Shown: in pieces, positions 18,013 through 26,468 of the stretch
How positions within the stretch are numbered: the stretch's first letter is position 1
Layout of the letters: each line of letters begins with the position of its first letter
DNA from: Bacteroidales bacterium
GTDB taxonomy: Bacteria; Bacteroidota; Bacteroidia; Bacteroidales; F082
Length of the DNA: 64,000 nucleotides
Assembly: GCA_017632935.1 (NCBI GenBank)
Contig: JAGBQJ010000038.1
Location: 1-64,000 of the forward strand
Direction of reading: 5' to 3'
Notes under the pieces: generated by a model
The model's input: the letters and a program-made list of their open reading frames with translations, nothing else
Databases searched by the model: none
What the model was told of the DNA's origin: nothing
Translations under genes and position numbers: made by a program

Positions 18013-19740
18013 TTACTCAGCGACCTCAGCAGCCTTCGCCCTGAAGTTCACCAAGTCTTCCTCGATGAAGTTCTTCACATAGACGCTCTTGCCGATGACG
18101 TCTTCCTCGGCGGCGTGGACGTATACGTTGGCCGAACGGAGGAAGAGATGCGGGGCGCGGGTGGCGTCATCCAAGATGAGCAACGACATCATGATGTCGC
18201 CGGTCATGTCGTAGAGACGACGGGCCAGGAAGTCCTGAACCTCTTGGTTGTTGGCGCCCTTCACGTAGTTGATGCTCTGCTCGTAGAGCTCCACGAGGGT
18301 GCGCACCGTGTTTTGCAAGGGCTTCAAGTCCTCAGAAACCTCGTTCTCCAGCATTTCCTTCATGATGGTGAGGTAGGTTCCGTTGGTGATGTAACGGATG
18401 GCAGCCACCACCTGCAACTGCGTCGTGCCTTCGTAGATGGAGAAAATACGGGCATCGCGATAGAGGCGCTGGCACTTGTACTCCATGATGAAACCCGAGC
18501 CACCATGGATGCTGATGGCATCGTAGGCATTCTGGTTGGCATACTCGGAGTTCATACCCTTGGCCAGAGGCGTGAAGGCATCGGCGAGGCGCGAGTATTT
18601 CTTGCACTCGGCACGTTCCTCAGGCGTCAGCGGACGCTCGCGCTGGATGTCCTCAAGGCACTTGTAGATGTCGACATAACGGGCAGTCATGTAGAGCAGT
18701 GAACGACCTGCGTCGATCTTAGCCTTCATGCGTGAAAGCATGTCGTAAACTGCCGGGAATTCGATGATCTTCTTGTGGAACTGCTGACGCTCACTGGCAT
18801 ACTTCAAAGCCTCGTTGTAAGCCTCTTGACCCAGACCGACGGACTGGGCAGCGATGCCGAGACGAGCGCTGTTCATCAGGGCCATCACATATTTGATGAG
18901 GCCGAGACGGGTCTCACCGCAAAGTTCGGCTTTGGCGTTCTTGTAGGTCAACTCACAGGTCGGGGAACCGTGGATGCCAAGCTTGTGCTCGATGTGGCGC
19001 ACGTTGACGCCACCCTGGCGCTTGTCGTAGATGAACATCGACAGGCCACGGCCGTCCTTGGTGCCTTCCTCGGAACGGGCCAGCACGAGATGGATATCGG
19101 AGTCGCCGTTGGTGATGAAACGCTTCACGCCGTTGAGCAGATAGCATCCGTCCTTTTCAGAGTAGGTGGCCTTCAGCATGACGCTTTGCAGGTCGGAACC
19201 AGCATCGGGCTCGGTGAGGTCCATCGACATGGTCTCGCCAGCGCAAACGCGCGGGATGTATTTCTTGCGCTGCTCCTCGTTGCCGAATTCATATAAAGTG
19301 TCGATGCACGACTGCAACGACCAAATGTTCTGGAAACCAGCATCGGCGCTGGCTACCATTTCGCTCAACATAGAGAAGACAGTTATGGGAAGGTTCAAGC
19401 CACCGTAACGGCGAGGCATTGAAACGCCCCAAAGACCGCCCTTGGTGCAGGCATCAAGGTTCTCCACGGTCTTGGAGGCATAGATCATGCGGCCATTCTC
19501 CAAATGCGGACCTTCGAGGTCGACGCTCTCGGAGTTGGGCTCGATGATGTTGGCAGTGATGTCGCCCGTGATGTCGAGCACACGACGGTAGTTTTCCATC
19601 GCATCTTCGTAATCAACGGGGGCGTCTTCGTAGGTATCCTTATCGGCGAAATCGCGTTCCTTCAGCTCGACGATGCGTTTCATCAGCGGGTGGTCGAGGT
19701 AGAATTGCAGGTTCGGGTTGTCGTTATAATAATTTGCCAT
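18013..19740 (-). CDS. Acyl-CoA dehydrogenase family protein
   Basis: 575 residues, the long form of the family. 'MSMDLTEPDAGSDLQSV' and 'YLLNGVKRFITNGD' mark the FAD/substrate core, and 'GGSGFIMEYKCQRLYRDARIFSIYEGTTQLQ' is the C-terminal FAD/CoA signature. It oxidises an acyl-CoA and passes electrons to electron-transfer flavoprotein, whose two subunits are encoded just upstream in the same direction. A role in butyryl-CoA or other short-chain metabolism, possibly electron bifurcation, is inference. The gene ends before a strong terminator and is separated from etfA by a repeat hairpin. Confidence 0.93.
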   Translation of the reverse strand: MANYYNDNPNLQFYLDHPLMKRIVELKERDFADKDTYEDAPVDYEDAMENYRRVLDITGDITANIIEPNSESVDLEGPHLENGRMIYASKTVENLDACTKGGLWGVSMPRRYGGLNLPITVFSMLSEMVASADAGFQNIWSLQSCIDTLYEFGNEEQRKKYIPRVCAGETMSMDLTEPDAGSDLQSVMLKATYSEKDGCYLLNGVKRFITNGDSDIHLVLARSEEGTKDGRGLSMFIYDKRQGGVNVRHIEHKLGIHGSPTCELTYKNAKAELCGETRLGLIKYVMALMNSARLGIAAQSVGLGQEAYNEALKYASERQQFHKKIIEFPAVYDMLSRMKAKIDAGRSLLYMTARYVDIYKCLEDIQRERPLTPEERAECKKYSRLADAFTPLAKGMNSEYANQNAYDAISIHGGSGFIMEYKCQRLYRDARIFSIYEGTTQLQVVAAIRYITNGTYLTIMKEMLENEVSEDLKPLQNTVRTLVELYEQSINYVKGANNQEVQDFLARRLYDMTGDIMMSLLILDDATRAPHLFLRSANVYVHAAEEDVIGKSVYVKNFIEEDLVNFRAKAAEVAE

Positions 19741-19756
19741 TGTTTTCTTGTTTTTC

Positions 19757-19860
19757 TGCTTCTGGCTTCTGGCTCTTGGCTTCTGGCAGCTTTTACAAAA
19801 ATGCTAGATTCTCATCTTCTCTGTAGCTGCCAATAGCCAGAGGCCAGTAGCCAATAGCCA
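19757..19860. repeat. CTGGCTTCTGGC inverted-repeat element, copy 1
   Basis: Left arm made of repeated CTGGCTT units, right arm of CCAGTAGCCAATAGCCA units, together able to form a long imperfect hairpin. A related element lies at 42200-42304. Located between etfA and the acyl-CoA dehydrogenase gene. Confidence 0.7.
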
Positions 19861-20883
19861 TTATTTACTGTTCTGCTTATAATATTTAATCAGTTTCGGG
19901 ACGACTTCCTCAACGGTACCGACAATGACATAGTCAGCAATACGGTTGATAGGTGCATCGGGGTCGCTGTTCACCGAGATGATGATCTTGGAGTCCTGCA
20001 TACCAGCGATGTGCTGGATCTGTCCGCTAATACCGCAGGCGATATACACCTTCGGGTGCACGGTGACGCCCGTCTGACCAATCTGGCGGTCAGTGTCGCA
20101 GAAGCCCGCATCGACGGCGGCACGCGAGGCACCGACTTCGCCGTGGAGCACCTTGGCGAGTTCAAACAGCATATCGAAGCCTTCCTTCGAACCCATGCCG
20201 TAGCCACCAGCCACCACGATGGGTGAGCCTTTCAGGTTGTGCTTGGCAGCCTCCACATGGTGGTCGAGGACCTTCACGACATAGGCCTCGGGCGAGACAT
20301 ACTTGCTCACCTCGGGATAGACCACTTCGTTCTTGGCCTTGCCTTCGTAGATGGCTTTCTGCATCACGCCCGAGCGGACGGTAGCCATCTGCGGACGGTG
20401 TTCGGGATTGACAATCGTCGCCACGATGTTACCACCGAAAGCGGGACGAATCTGATAGAGCAGATTGTCATAATGCTTCTTCGTCTTGATGTCGTCAAAG
20501 TCACCGATTTCGAGTTGGGTGCAGTCGGCGGTGAGGCCGCTGGTCAGCGAGGAGCTGACGCGCGGGCCGAGGTCGCGACCGATGACGGTGGCGCCCATCA
20601 GGCAGATCTGCGGTTGTTCCTCCTTGAAGAGGTTGACGAGGATATCGGTGTGCGGTGCAGAGGTGTAAGGGAACAGACCCTCGCCGTCGAAGGCGAACAG
20701 CTTATCCACGCCGTAAGGCAGGATTTGGTCTTCCACCTTGCCTTTGATGCCAGTGCCAGCCACGACGGCATGCAGTTCCACGCCCAGCTGGTCGGCCAGT
20801 TTACGCCCTTTGGTAAGCAACTCCTGGGAGACTTCGGCCACTTGTATGCCTTCGGTCTCGATATATACAAATACGTTGTTCAT
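19861..20883 (-). CDS. etfA: Electron transfer flavoprotein subunit alpha
   Basis: 340 residues. The C-terminal FAD domain is clear: 'GGYGMGSKEGFDMLFELA', 'VGASRAAVDAGF', 'QIGQTGVTVHPKVYIACGISG' and 'ISVNSDPDAPI'. The N-terminal half is the ETF alpha/beta domain. With EtfB it carries electrons from acyl-CoA dehydrogenases. It is the second gene of the etfB-etfA-dehydrogenase operon. Confidence 0.95.
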   Translation of the reverse strand: MNNVFVYIETEGIQVAEVSQELLTKGRKLADQLGVELHAVVAGTGIKGKVEDQILPYGVDKLFAFDGEGLFPYTSAPHTDILVNLFKEEQPQICLMGATVIGRDLGPRVSSSLTSGLTADCTQLEIGDFDDIKTKKHYDNLLYQIRPAFGGNIVATIVNPEHRPQMATVRSGVMQKAIYEGKAKNEVVYPEVSKYVSPEAYVVKVLDHHVEAAKHNLKGSPIVVAGGYGMGSKEGFDMLFELAKVLHGEVGASRAAVDAGFCDTDRQIGQTGVTVHPKVYIACGISGQIQHIAGMQDSKIIISVNSDPDAPINRIADYVIVGTVEEVVPKLIKYYKQNSK

Positions 20884-20894
20884 AAATCATTCTC

Positions 20895-20973
20895 TTTTTT
20901 GACTCGGGACATGGGACTGCGGGACGCGGGACAAACCAAAGTCTCGTGTCTCGCGTCTCGAAGTCTCGCGTCA
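20895..20973. repeat. GGGACGCGGGAC hairpin element, copy 1
   Basis: Left arm of GGGAC-type units and right arm of GTCTCG-type units fold as an interrupted hairpin of about 80 bases. Its end overlaps the etfB stop codon. Other copies lie at 50612-50690 and 60144-60226. Confidence 0.75.
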
Positions 20974-21846
20974 TCCTATAATCTTTTCTTCAAGTAACTC
21001 TTTAATTAGGCCTTCCACATCGGCATCGCTGGCGGTGAGGGTCTTGCTCTCCTTGGCCTGGAAGACGATGTTCTGCACGGTTTTCACCTTGGTGGGGCTT
21101 CCGGAGAGGCCACATTGGTTGGGGTCGCCATCCACGTCGGCCACGCTCCACTGGTTGAGGTTGAGGTAGTCGCGTTTGGCATAGAGATCGGCGCGAGGAT
21201 CTTCTGGCTGACGCTCCAGCGGGCATGAGGCATACTTGTATTTCATCACCAACTTGGCGTTGCAGGGACGGCAGGGAGCCGCGCTGCCGTTGACCGTGAT
21301 GACGCAAGGCAGCGGCACTTCCACGGTCTCCACGCCACCGTCGATATGACGGCGGATGGTGGCGATGTTATTATCGATCTTGAGGATTTCCTCAGCATAG
21401 GTCACTTGGTTGAGACCCAGTTTCTGCGCCACTTGCGGACCCACCTGGGCGGTGTCGCCGTCGATGGCCTGACGGCCGCCGATGACGATGTCGACATCGC
21501 CGATCTTCTTGATGGCGGTGGCGAGGGCATACGAAGTGGCGAGGGTATCGGCGCCTGCGAAGAGGCGGTCGGTGAGCAGCCAGCCCGTGTCGGCTCCACG
21601 GAAGAGTCCTTGGCGGATGATCTCACCGGCACGAGGCGGGCCCATGGTGAGCACGCCGACGGTGCTGCCTGGATGCTGCTCCTTGAGGCGCAGGGCCTGT
21701 TCAAGGGCATTCAAATCTTCAGGGTTGAAGATGGCGGGCAATGCGGCGCGGTTGACGGTGCCTTCCGGTGTCATCGCGTCTTTACCCACATTTCTAGTAT
21801 CGGGCACCTGCTTGGCAAGCACCACGATTTTCAATGGTTTTGTCAT
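20971..21846 (-). CDS. etfB: Electron transfer flavoprotein subunit beta
   Basis: 291 residues. Opens with 'KIVVLAKQVPDTRNVGKDAMTPEGTVNR', the usual ETF beta N-terminus, and contains 'GRQAIDGDTAQVGPQVAQKLG', the nucleotide-binding signature. Residues about 190-250 are an insertion typical of longer EtfB forms. First gene of the operon, with a -7 box 33 bases upstream of the start. Confidence 0.95.
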   Translation of the reverse strand: MTKPLKIVVLAKQVPDTRNVGKDAMTPEGTVNRAALPAIFNPEDLNALEQALRLKEQHPGSTVGVLTMGPPRAGEIIRQGLFRGADTGWLLTDRLFAGADTLATSYALATAIKKIGDVDIVIGGRQAIDGDTAQVGPQVAQKLGLNQVTYAEEILKIDNNIATIRRHIDGGVETVEVPLPCVITVNGSAAPCRPCNAKLVMKYKYASCPLERQPEDPRADLYAKRDYLNLNQWSVADVDGDPNQCGLSGSPTKVKTVQNIVFQAKESKTLTASDADVEGLIKELLEEKIIG

Positions 21847-21878
21847 AAAATAAAAAATCTCGTTTTCAAATCAGGCTG

Positions 21879-21886
21879 CAAAGGTA
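21879..21886 (-). promoter_or_regulatory. -7 promoter box of the etf operon
   Basis: TACCTTTG on the minus strand, 32 bases before etfB. Confidence 0.55.
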
Positions 21887-22017
21887 CGGAAAAATTCCGT
21901 ATGAGGCTCAATCTCACAAAAAAGGAGTCATATAAAGCGGCAGAAACACATAACCGTACACCAATCCTAAGCATTCATTTCTCAAAAATCTACACCAATC
22001 CTAAGTATTTGCGATAT

Positions 22018-22060
22018 TATTAGTACAGATTTACGATTCAATCGTAAATCTGTACTAATA
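22018..22060. repeat. 43-bp perfect palindrome, 3' border of ATPase cassette A
   Basis: Arms of 21 bases around a single central C at 22039. Its core, CGATTCAATCGTAAATCTGT, is the same core found at the other cassette borders (23239-23272, 31121-31154, 32338-32371). Sits two bases past the ATPase stop and can act as a terminator. Confidence 0.85.
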
Positions 22061-22062
22061 TA

Positions 22063-23211
22063 TTATATATCATTTATAGTCAGCACATTAAATTCTGACA
22101 TATTTAGTTTCTGTTCGCCACCATACACGATATTGCAGTGTTCAGCATCAGCTGACGACAAACCTGCCCAATACTTCAACGAATGGGCATAATCTGCCGA
22201 ATAGGTTTTCCCCGACTTGATTTCATAGGCAAACTGCTGTCCTTCAATGCTTTCCAATAAATCAACTTCGTTTCCTTTATTGTCGCGCCAAAATGACAAT
22301 TGGGGTGATTCGCCTTTGTTGAATGACTTTTTCAAGAATAAATTGATGACATAATTCTCAAAAAGTCCACCTTTGAGATAATGGGAATCAAGCTGTTTTG
22401 CGTCCTTTATCTCCAACAATGAACAAGCTAAGCCTGTATCATAGAAATAAAGTTTCGGCGACTTAATCAAACGTTTTGAGAAATTGTTGAAATCAGGGCG
22501 CAAGCGATAGACGATGTAGCTCGTTTCAAGCAGCGAAAGCCATGTCTGTGCCGTGGAAACCGCAATGCCGCAATCATTGGCAAGTGAGGAATAGTTCAGC
22601 AACTGTCCAATTCGACCTGCGCACAACTTGATGAACTTCACGAACAGACCCAAATCGCCCACATTCTTCAACTGTCTGATGTCGCGTTCCACGTAGGTCT
22701 TGATATAATAAGGATAATACTCCGTAGGCGGGATGCCTTTATCGAACAAGCGAGGATAAGCCCCCATGAAAATCTCTTCCTCCACGGTTGAAGGAAGCTG
22801 ATTTGACGAACCAAGTTCTTCACGAGAAAACGGCAACAGCTCCAAAATAGCCACACGGCCTGCCAAAGACTGCGAAATCTTTTCCATAAGTTGGAAATTC
22901 TGTGAGCCGGAAAGGATGTACATTCCCTCCTTATTGACACTATCCACGTGGGTTTGCAAATAGGAAAACAAGGTTGGGGCATATTGCGCCTCGTCGATGA
23001 TGGTTTTGTCGGGGTAGGTATCCAAAAAACCTCGAGGGTCGTCCAAGGCAAAGCTGCGGTTATCCAAATCTTCCAACGAAACATATTGGTATTCAGGAAA
23101 TTTCTCGCGAAGCAAAGTGGATTTCCCCGACTGTCGTGGACCCGTCAGCAACACAATCGGATAAAATGTCGTCATCCGACACAGTTTTGCGGTAATCGTT
23201 CTTTCTATCAT
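22063..23211 (-). CDS. AAA_14/DUF4143 ATPase, cassette copy A
   Basis: 382 residues from the ATG at 23211; the longer open frame upstream only reads through the border repeat. Walker A 'GPRQSGKST' at 24-32, Walker B 'KTIIDEAQYAP', 'YILSGSQNFQLM' sensor, then the DUF4143 part ending with an 'NEVDLLE...YEIKSGKT' restriction-endonuclease-like site. A second gene of identical length at 31162-32310 differs at about 17 residues. The family is common and multi-copy in Bacteroidota; its function is not known. The gene carries its own -7 box (TATCTTTG at 23232-23239, minus strand). Confidence 0.85.
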   Translation of the reverse strand: MIERTITAKLCRMTTFYPIVLLTGPRQSGKSTLLREKFPEYQYVSLEDLDNRSFALDDPRGFLDTYPDKTIIDEAQYAPTLFSYLQTHVDSVNKEGMYILSGSQNFQLMEKISQSLAGRVAILELLPFSREELGSSNQLPSTVEEEIFMGAYPRLFDKGIPPTEYYPYYIKTYVERDIRQLKNVGDLGLFVKFIKLCAGRIGQLLNYSSLANDCGIAVSTAQTWLSLLETSYIVYRLRPDFNNFSKRLIKSPKLYFYDTGLACSLLEIKDAKQLDSHYLKGGLFENYVINLFLKKSFNKGESPQLSFWRDNKGNEVDLLESIEGQQFAYEIKSGKTYSADYAHSLKYWAGLSSADAEHCNIVYGGEQKLNMSEFNVLTINDI

Positions 23212-23238
23212 CACAAATTCAATTGATTCCGCAAAGAT

Positions 23239-23272
23239 AGTACAATTTTTCGATTCAATCGTAAATCTGTAC
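23239..23272. repeat. 5' border repeat of ATPase cassette A
   Basis: 34 bases, AGTACA...CTGTAC, nearly identical to the border repeats of cassette B. It is in the same orientation as the 3' border, so the gene is bounded by direct repeats. It overlaps by one base the gene's -7 box. Confidence 0.8.
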
Positions 23273-23337
23273 GGAAAAAACATCAGAAACCATGAAACAA
23301 AAAATCCCCGACCCGAATGCCGAGGATTGATTTGCCT

Positions 23338-23415
23338 CACGCAGAATTCGCAGAACCTGCCAGACACAGTTTTTGCGTCGCTTCGCGCTTCATATAGTTC
23401 TGCGCATTCTGCGTG
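23338..23415. repeat. CACGCAGAAT hairpin element, copy 1
   Basis: Arms CACGCAGAATTCGCAGAAC and GTTCTGCGCATTCTGCGTG enclose a loop of about 40 bases. It lies eight bases past the stop of the first T9SS gene and may serve as its terminator. Further copies follow the second and third T9SS genes. Confidence 0.8.
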
Positions 23416-23422
23416 CTAAGAA

Positions 23423-24733
23423 TTATTCCACCACGAATTTACGCGTTGCACCACCCACGGTGATGAAATACACGCCATTGGACAAACCGCGCACGTCGAT
23501 TTGTTGTTTTTCAGACGTGATTTGGCCTTCCATCACGGTTTGGCCGATGGGGTTCATGATGCGATAGGTTTCCACTGGTAGAGACGGTGTGCACTCCGTC
23601 TCTACAAACAGAACACCGTTTGCAGGATTCGGATAAACCTTGAAGGCCGTTGTTTCATTCTCGCCAAGACCGACCAAATCCATGCTACGGTTGGAAAGAA
23701 GGCGCGTTTCGCCGTCCTTGCCGTTTTCCACACCTTGCACGACTATGTAGCCCTGATCGAATTGGCTCTCCGAGCAGGTGTAGCTGGTCACGCTGGCACC
23801 CACAAAATCGATGACGGAGAGCGAGCCGTCGTCTTCGTGCCACTCACAAATGTTGTAGCCCAACAGGTCATAGCCCGTCGGGGTGTTCCATCCGATTTCG
23901 ATGGTGTTGTTCATGCCCAAGGTATAGCTCATGTGGATAGTCTCTTTTGGATAGCTCACAATGGGGCATTCAGTGCCGTCTGTGGCTACTGCTGTGATAG
24001 TGTAGGTACGGGATGCGGAACCGCTACCGATATTGTCAGTGAACTGACCATCGGAGTAATTAGCCGTAGCAACTGTTATACCATCACGTTTCACGTTGAG
24101 ATGGTCAACATACTCCGCTTGAGCTACAGTAGTAGGCCATGTAACCATATTGAGATTACTCTCAAGGTCACAGGTCGCTAAGGAAATTTCCACATTGTCA
24201 CGAACTTGAATTGTATCGGTCAATTCTCCACAATCGTTGTAAATACGTACCCAGTATACACCTGGTTCTGTTAAATTAATTGACTGTTGGTGAGAACCTG
24301 TTGACCATTGATACTGTAAATCATCTCCATAGGGAGCCTCAAGCGAAATTGTTTCACCGTAACGTTTCCATATAAATTCTTGTGACCAGGGCTCGTTGGG
24401 TTGAAAACCATGGAAATGGATGGCAAAAATGCGAATAGGAATATTGCATCCATCATAATAACGAATTTCTAGTTCGTTTCCTATGGCTGAATTTACAGTA
24501 ATTTCATTGGTTTCATAATAATATTCATCTCCGGATGGAAACACTAATACGTTCCATGATACAAAACCGTTGCAAGTTGTATCTTTTGAAATGACAATTT
24601 CATCATACTCATTTTCACAAAATTGAAAATTTTGTCCATTTACAATTTCCGTGATATTCATGTGCAGATAGTTTTGTGCATGCACAGTTGTCAGGTACAG
24701 TACTGCAATCAGTGTTAACAATAATTTTTTCAT
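23423..24733 (-). CDS. T9SS-exported surface protein, tandem paralogue 1
   Basis: 436 residues. Signal peptide (1-19, ending 'VHAQ'). The middle has beta-rich, PKD/Ig-like stretches ('TISLEAPYGDDLQYQWSTGSHQQSINLTEPGVYWVRI') and a fibronectin-like part. The end is a type A T9SS sorting domain: 'KVYPNPANG' near 365, then 'NGVYFITVGGATRKFVVE'. Predicted to be carried across the outer membrane and anchored or released. No enzymatic domain. From about residue 185 on it is almost identical to the next gene, whereas the N-terminal third differs. A palindromic repeat lies in frame within the sorting domain. Confidence 0.85.
   Translation of the reverse strand: MKKLLLTLIAVLYLTTVHAQNYLHMNITEIVNGQNFQFCENEYDEIVISKDTTCNGFVSWNVLVFPSGDEYYYETNEITVNSAIGNELEIRYYDGCNIPIRIFAIHFHGFQPNEPWSQEFIWKRYGETISLEAPYGDDLQYQWSTGSHQQSINLTEPGVYWVRIYNDCGELTDTIQVRDNVEISLATCDLESNLNMVTWPTTVAQAEYVDHLNVKRDGITVATANYSDGQFTDNIGSGSASRTYTITAVATDGTECPIVSYPKETIHMSYTLGMNNTIEIGWNTPTGYDLLGYNICEWHEDDGSLSVIDFVGASVTSYTCSESQFDQGYIVVQGVENGKDGETRLLSNRSMDLVGLGENETTAFKVYPNPANGVLFVETECTPSLPVETYRIMNPIGQTVMEGQITSEKQQIDVRGLSNGVYFITVGGATRKFVVE
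23578..23605. repeat. GTAGAGACGGTG palindrome inside T9SS gene 1
   Basis: 28-base palindrome with one mismatch, in frame; it encodes 'VETECTPSLP'. Same unit as at 25101, 26624 and 43856. Confidence 0.85.
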
Positions 24734-24860
24734 ACGCTTTTAGATTTGATTTGTTATTAGTATTTGTAGTTTTGTTGTATTCATCTATTTTTCTGGGCAT
24801 AAAAAAAAACAGCGTGGAATCAATTCCTTGCTCAAAGCTGGAGGATTCCGTTTTTTTTCT

Positions 24861-24938
24861 CACGCAGAATACGCAGAACCTGTCGGACGAGGATTTTGCG
24901 TCGCTTCGCGTTTCCCATAGTTCTGCGCATTCTGCGTG
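24861..24938. repeat. CACGCAGAAT hairpin element, copy 2
   Basis: Follows the stop of the second T9SS gene by seven bases. Preceded at about 24806-24860 by a 55-base segment with its own GGAATC/GATTCC pairing that also precedes copy 3. Confidence 0.8.
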
Positions 24939-24945
24939 CCAAAAA

Positions 24946-26250
24946 TCATTCCACCACGAATTTACGCGTTGCACCACCCACGGTGATGAAATACACGCCG
25001 TTGGACAAACCACGCACGTCGATTTGTTGTTTTTCAGACGTGATTTGGCCCTGCATCACGGTTTGGCCGATGGGGTTCATGATGCGATAGGTTTCCACTG
25101 GTAGAGACGGTGTGCACACCGTCTCTACAAACAGAACACCGTTTGCAGGATTCGGATAGACCTTGAAAGCCGTTACCTCATTCTCGCCGAGGCCGACCAA
25201 ATCCAAACTGCGGTTGGAGAGGAGGCGCGTTTCGCCATCCTTGCCGTTTTCCACGCCTTGCACGACTATGTTGCCCTGGTCGAACTGGCTCTCCGAGCAG
25301 GTGTAACTGGTCACACTGGCACCCACAAAATCGATGACGGAAAGCGAGCCGTCGTCTTCATGCCATTCACAAATGTTGTAGCCCAACAGGTCATAGCCCG
25401 TCGGGGTGTTCCAGCCGATTTCGATGGTGCTGTTCATGCCCAAGGTGTAGCTCATGTGGATTGTTTCCTTTGGATAACTCACGATGGGACATTCTGTGCC
25501 GTCTGTGGCTACTGCTGTGATAGTGTAGGTACGGGATGCGGAACCGCTACCGATATTGTCAGTGAACTGACCATCGGAGTAGGGGGCTGTACCGACCTGT
25601 AGGCCGTCACGTTTCACGATGACATGGTCGATGTACTGGGCTTGTGCTGGATTAGTCTGCCATGTGACCAAGTTGAGGTTGCTTTCAAGGTCGCAAGTGG
25701 CCAAGTCGATTTCGACGTTGTCCTTGACGGTCTTGGTGCGTACTGAGGTGGCACACATGTCGGAGATCTGGACTGGGTAAGTGCCTTGAGTGATTACTTC
25801 GACAGAGCGTGTGGTCTCGCCACTGTGCGGCCAGAAGTAGCTGTACATGTTCGCAGAGTCTGCACTGACGGCTTCGAGAGTGATAGGCTCGTACTGACGC
25901 TTCCAGAGTTCTGTGGTCGTTTCGGCGGGGACGTTAGGTTCATCGAAATATACGCCAAAACCGAAATTGTAAGTGCAACCGTTGAATCGACAATTGTAGT
26001 AGTATGATACATTTTTGTCGAAAATGATTGGACTTTCATTATCTATCCATTCCCCATTTATCTGCCATGTAAAACTGTTACAGTTTTCTGGCGCATAAAG
26101 GATTACTCGATCATACTTGTTTTCACAAGCATGTATCTGTTTTAGTGGTAGTTGTGCCAATTGTGGAATTGTCAAGATCGTGTCATTTTGTGCTTGAGCT
26201 TTTGTCAGACAGAAAGCAAAGCAAGCAATCATTAGGAGAAGTTTTTTCAT
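24946..26250 (-). CDS. T9SS-exported surface protein, tandem paralogue 2
   Basis: 434 residues. Signal peptide ending near 'TKAQAQ' (residue 21). The N-terminal third differs from paralogue 1, but the same layout is kept: a beta-rich region with 'PHSGETTRSVEVITQGTYPVQISD', then the shared 'LATCDLESNLNLVTW' and 'TYTITAVATDGTECPIVSYP' segments, then the type A sorting domain. Conserved and nearly identical DNA in the 3' half points to recent duplication or gene conversion. Surface display is predicted; the ligand is unknown. Confidence 0.85.
   Translation of the reverse strand: MKKLLLMIACFAFCLTKAQAQNDTILTIPQLAQLPLKQIHACENKYDRVILYAPENCNSFTWQINGEWIDNESPIIFDKNVSYYYNCRFNGCTYNFGFGVYFDEPNVPAETTTELWKRQYEPITLEAVSADSANMYSYFWPHSGETTRSVEVITQGTYPVQISDMCATSVRTKTVKDNVEIDLATCDLESNLNLVTWQTNPAQAQYIDHVIVKRDGLQVGTAPYSDGQFTDNIGSGSASRTYTITAVATDGTECPIVSYPKETIHMSYTLGMNSTIEIGWNTPTGYDLLGYNICEWHEDDGSLSVIDFVGASVTSYTCSESQFDQGNIVVQGVENGKDGETRLLSNRSLDLVGLGENEVTAFKVYPNPANGVLFVETVCTPSLPVETYRIMNPIGQTVMQGQITSEKQQIDVRGLSNGVYFITVGGATRKFVVE
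25101..25128. repeat. GTAGAGACGGTG palindrome inside T9SS gene 2
   Basis: Perfect 28-base palindrome, in frame, encoding 'VETVCTPSLP'. Confidence 0.9.
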
Positions 26251-26374
26251 AGTTTTGTTCCTCTCTTTTTTGTTGTTGATAATTTGTATTTGAATTTACT
26301 TGTAATTTCAGGCAATAAAAAAACAGCGTGGAATCAATTCCTTGCTCAAAGCTGGAGGATTCCGTTTTTTTTCT

Positions 26375-26461
26375 CACGCAGAATACGCAGAATTCGCAGA
26401 ACCTGTCGGACGAGGATTTTGCGTCGCTTCGCGTTTCCCATAGTTCTGCGCATTCTGCGTG
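26375..26461. repeat. CACGCAGAAT hairpin element, copy 3
   Basis: Follows the stop of the third T9SS gene by seven bases. Like copy 2, but the left arm has an extra AATTCGCAG unit. Confidence 0.8.
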
Positions 26462-26468
26462 CCAAAAA

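Noticed and set aside
23211-23367. N-terminal extension of ATPase copy A
   Set aside because: The extra 52 codons read through the border repeat and promoter box, and copy B has no such extension.
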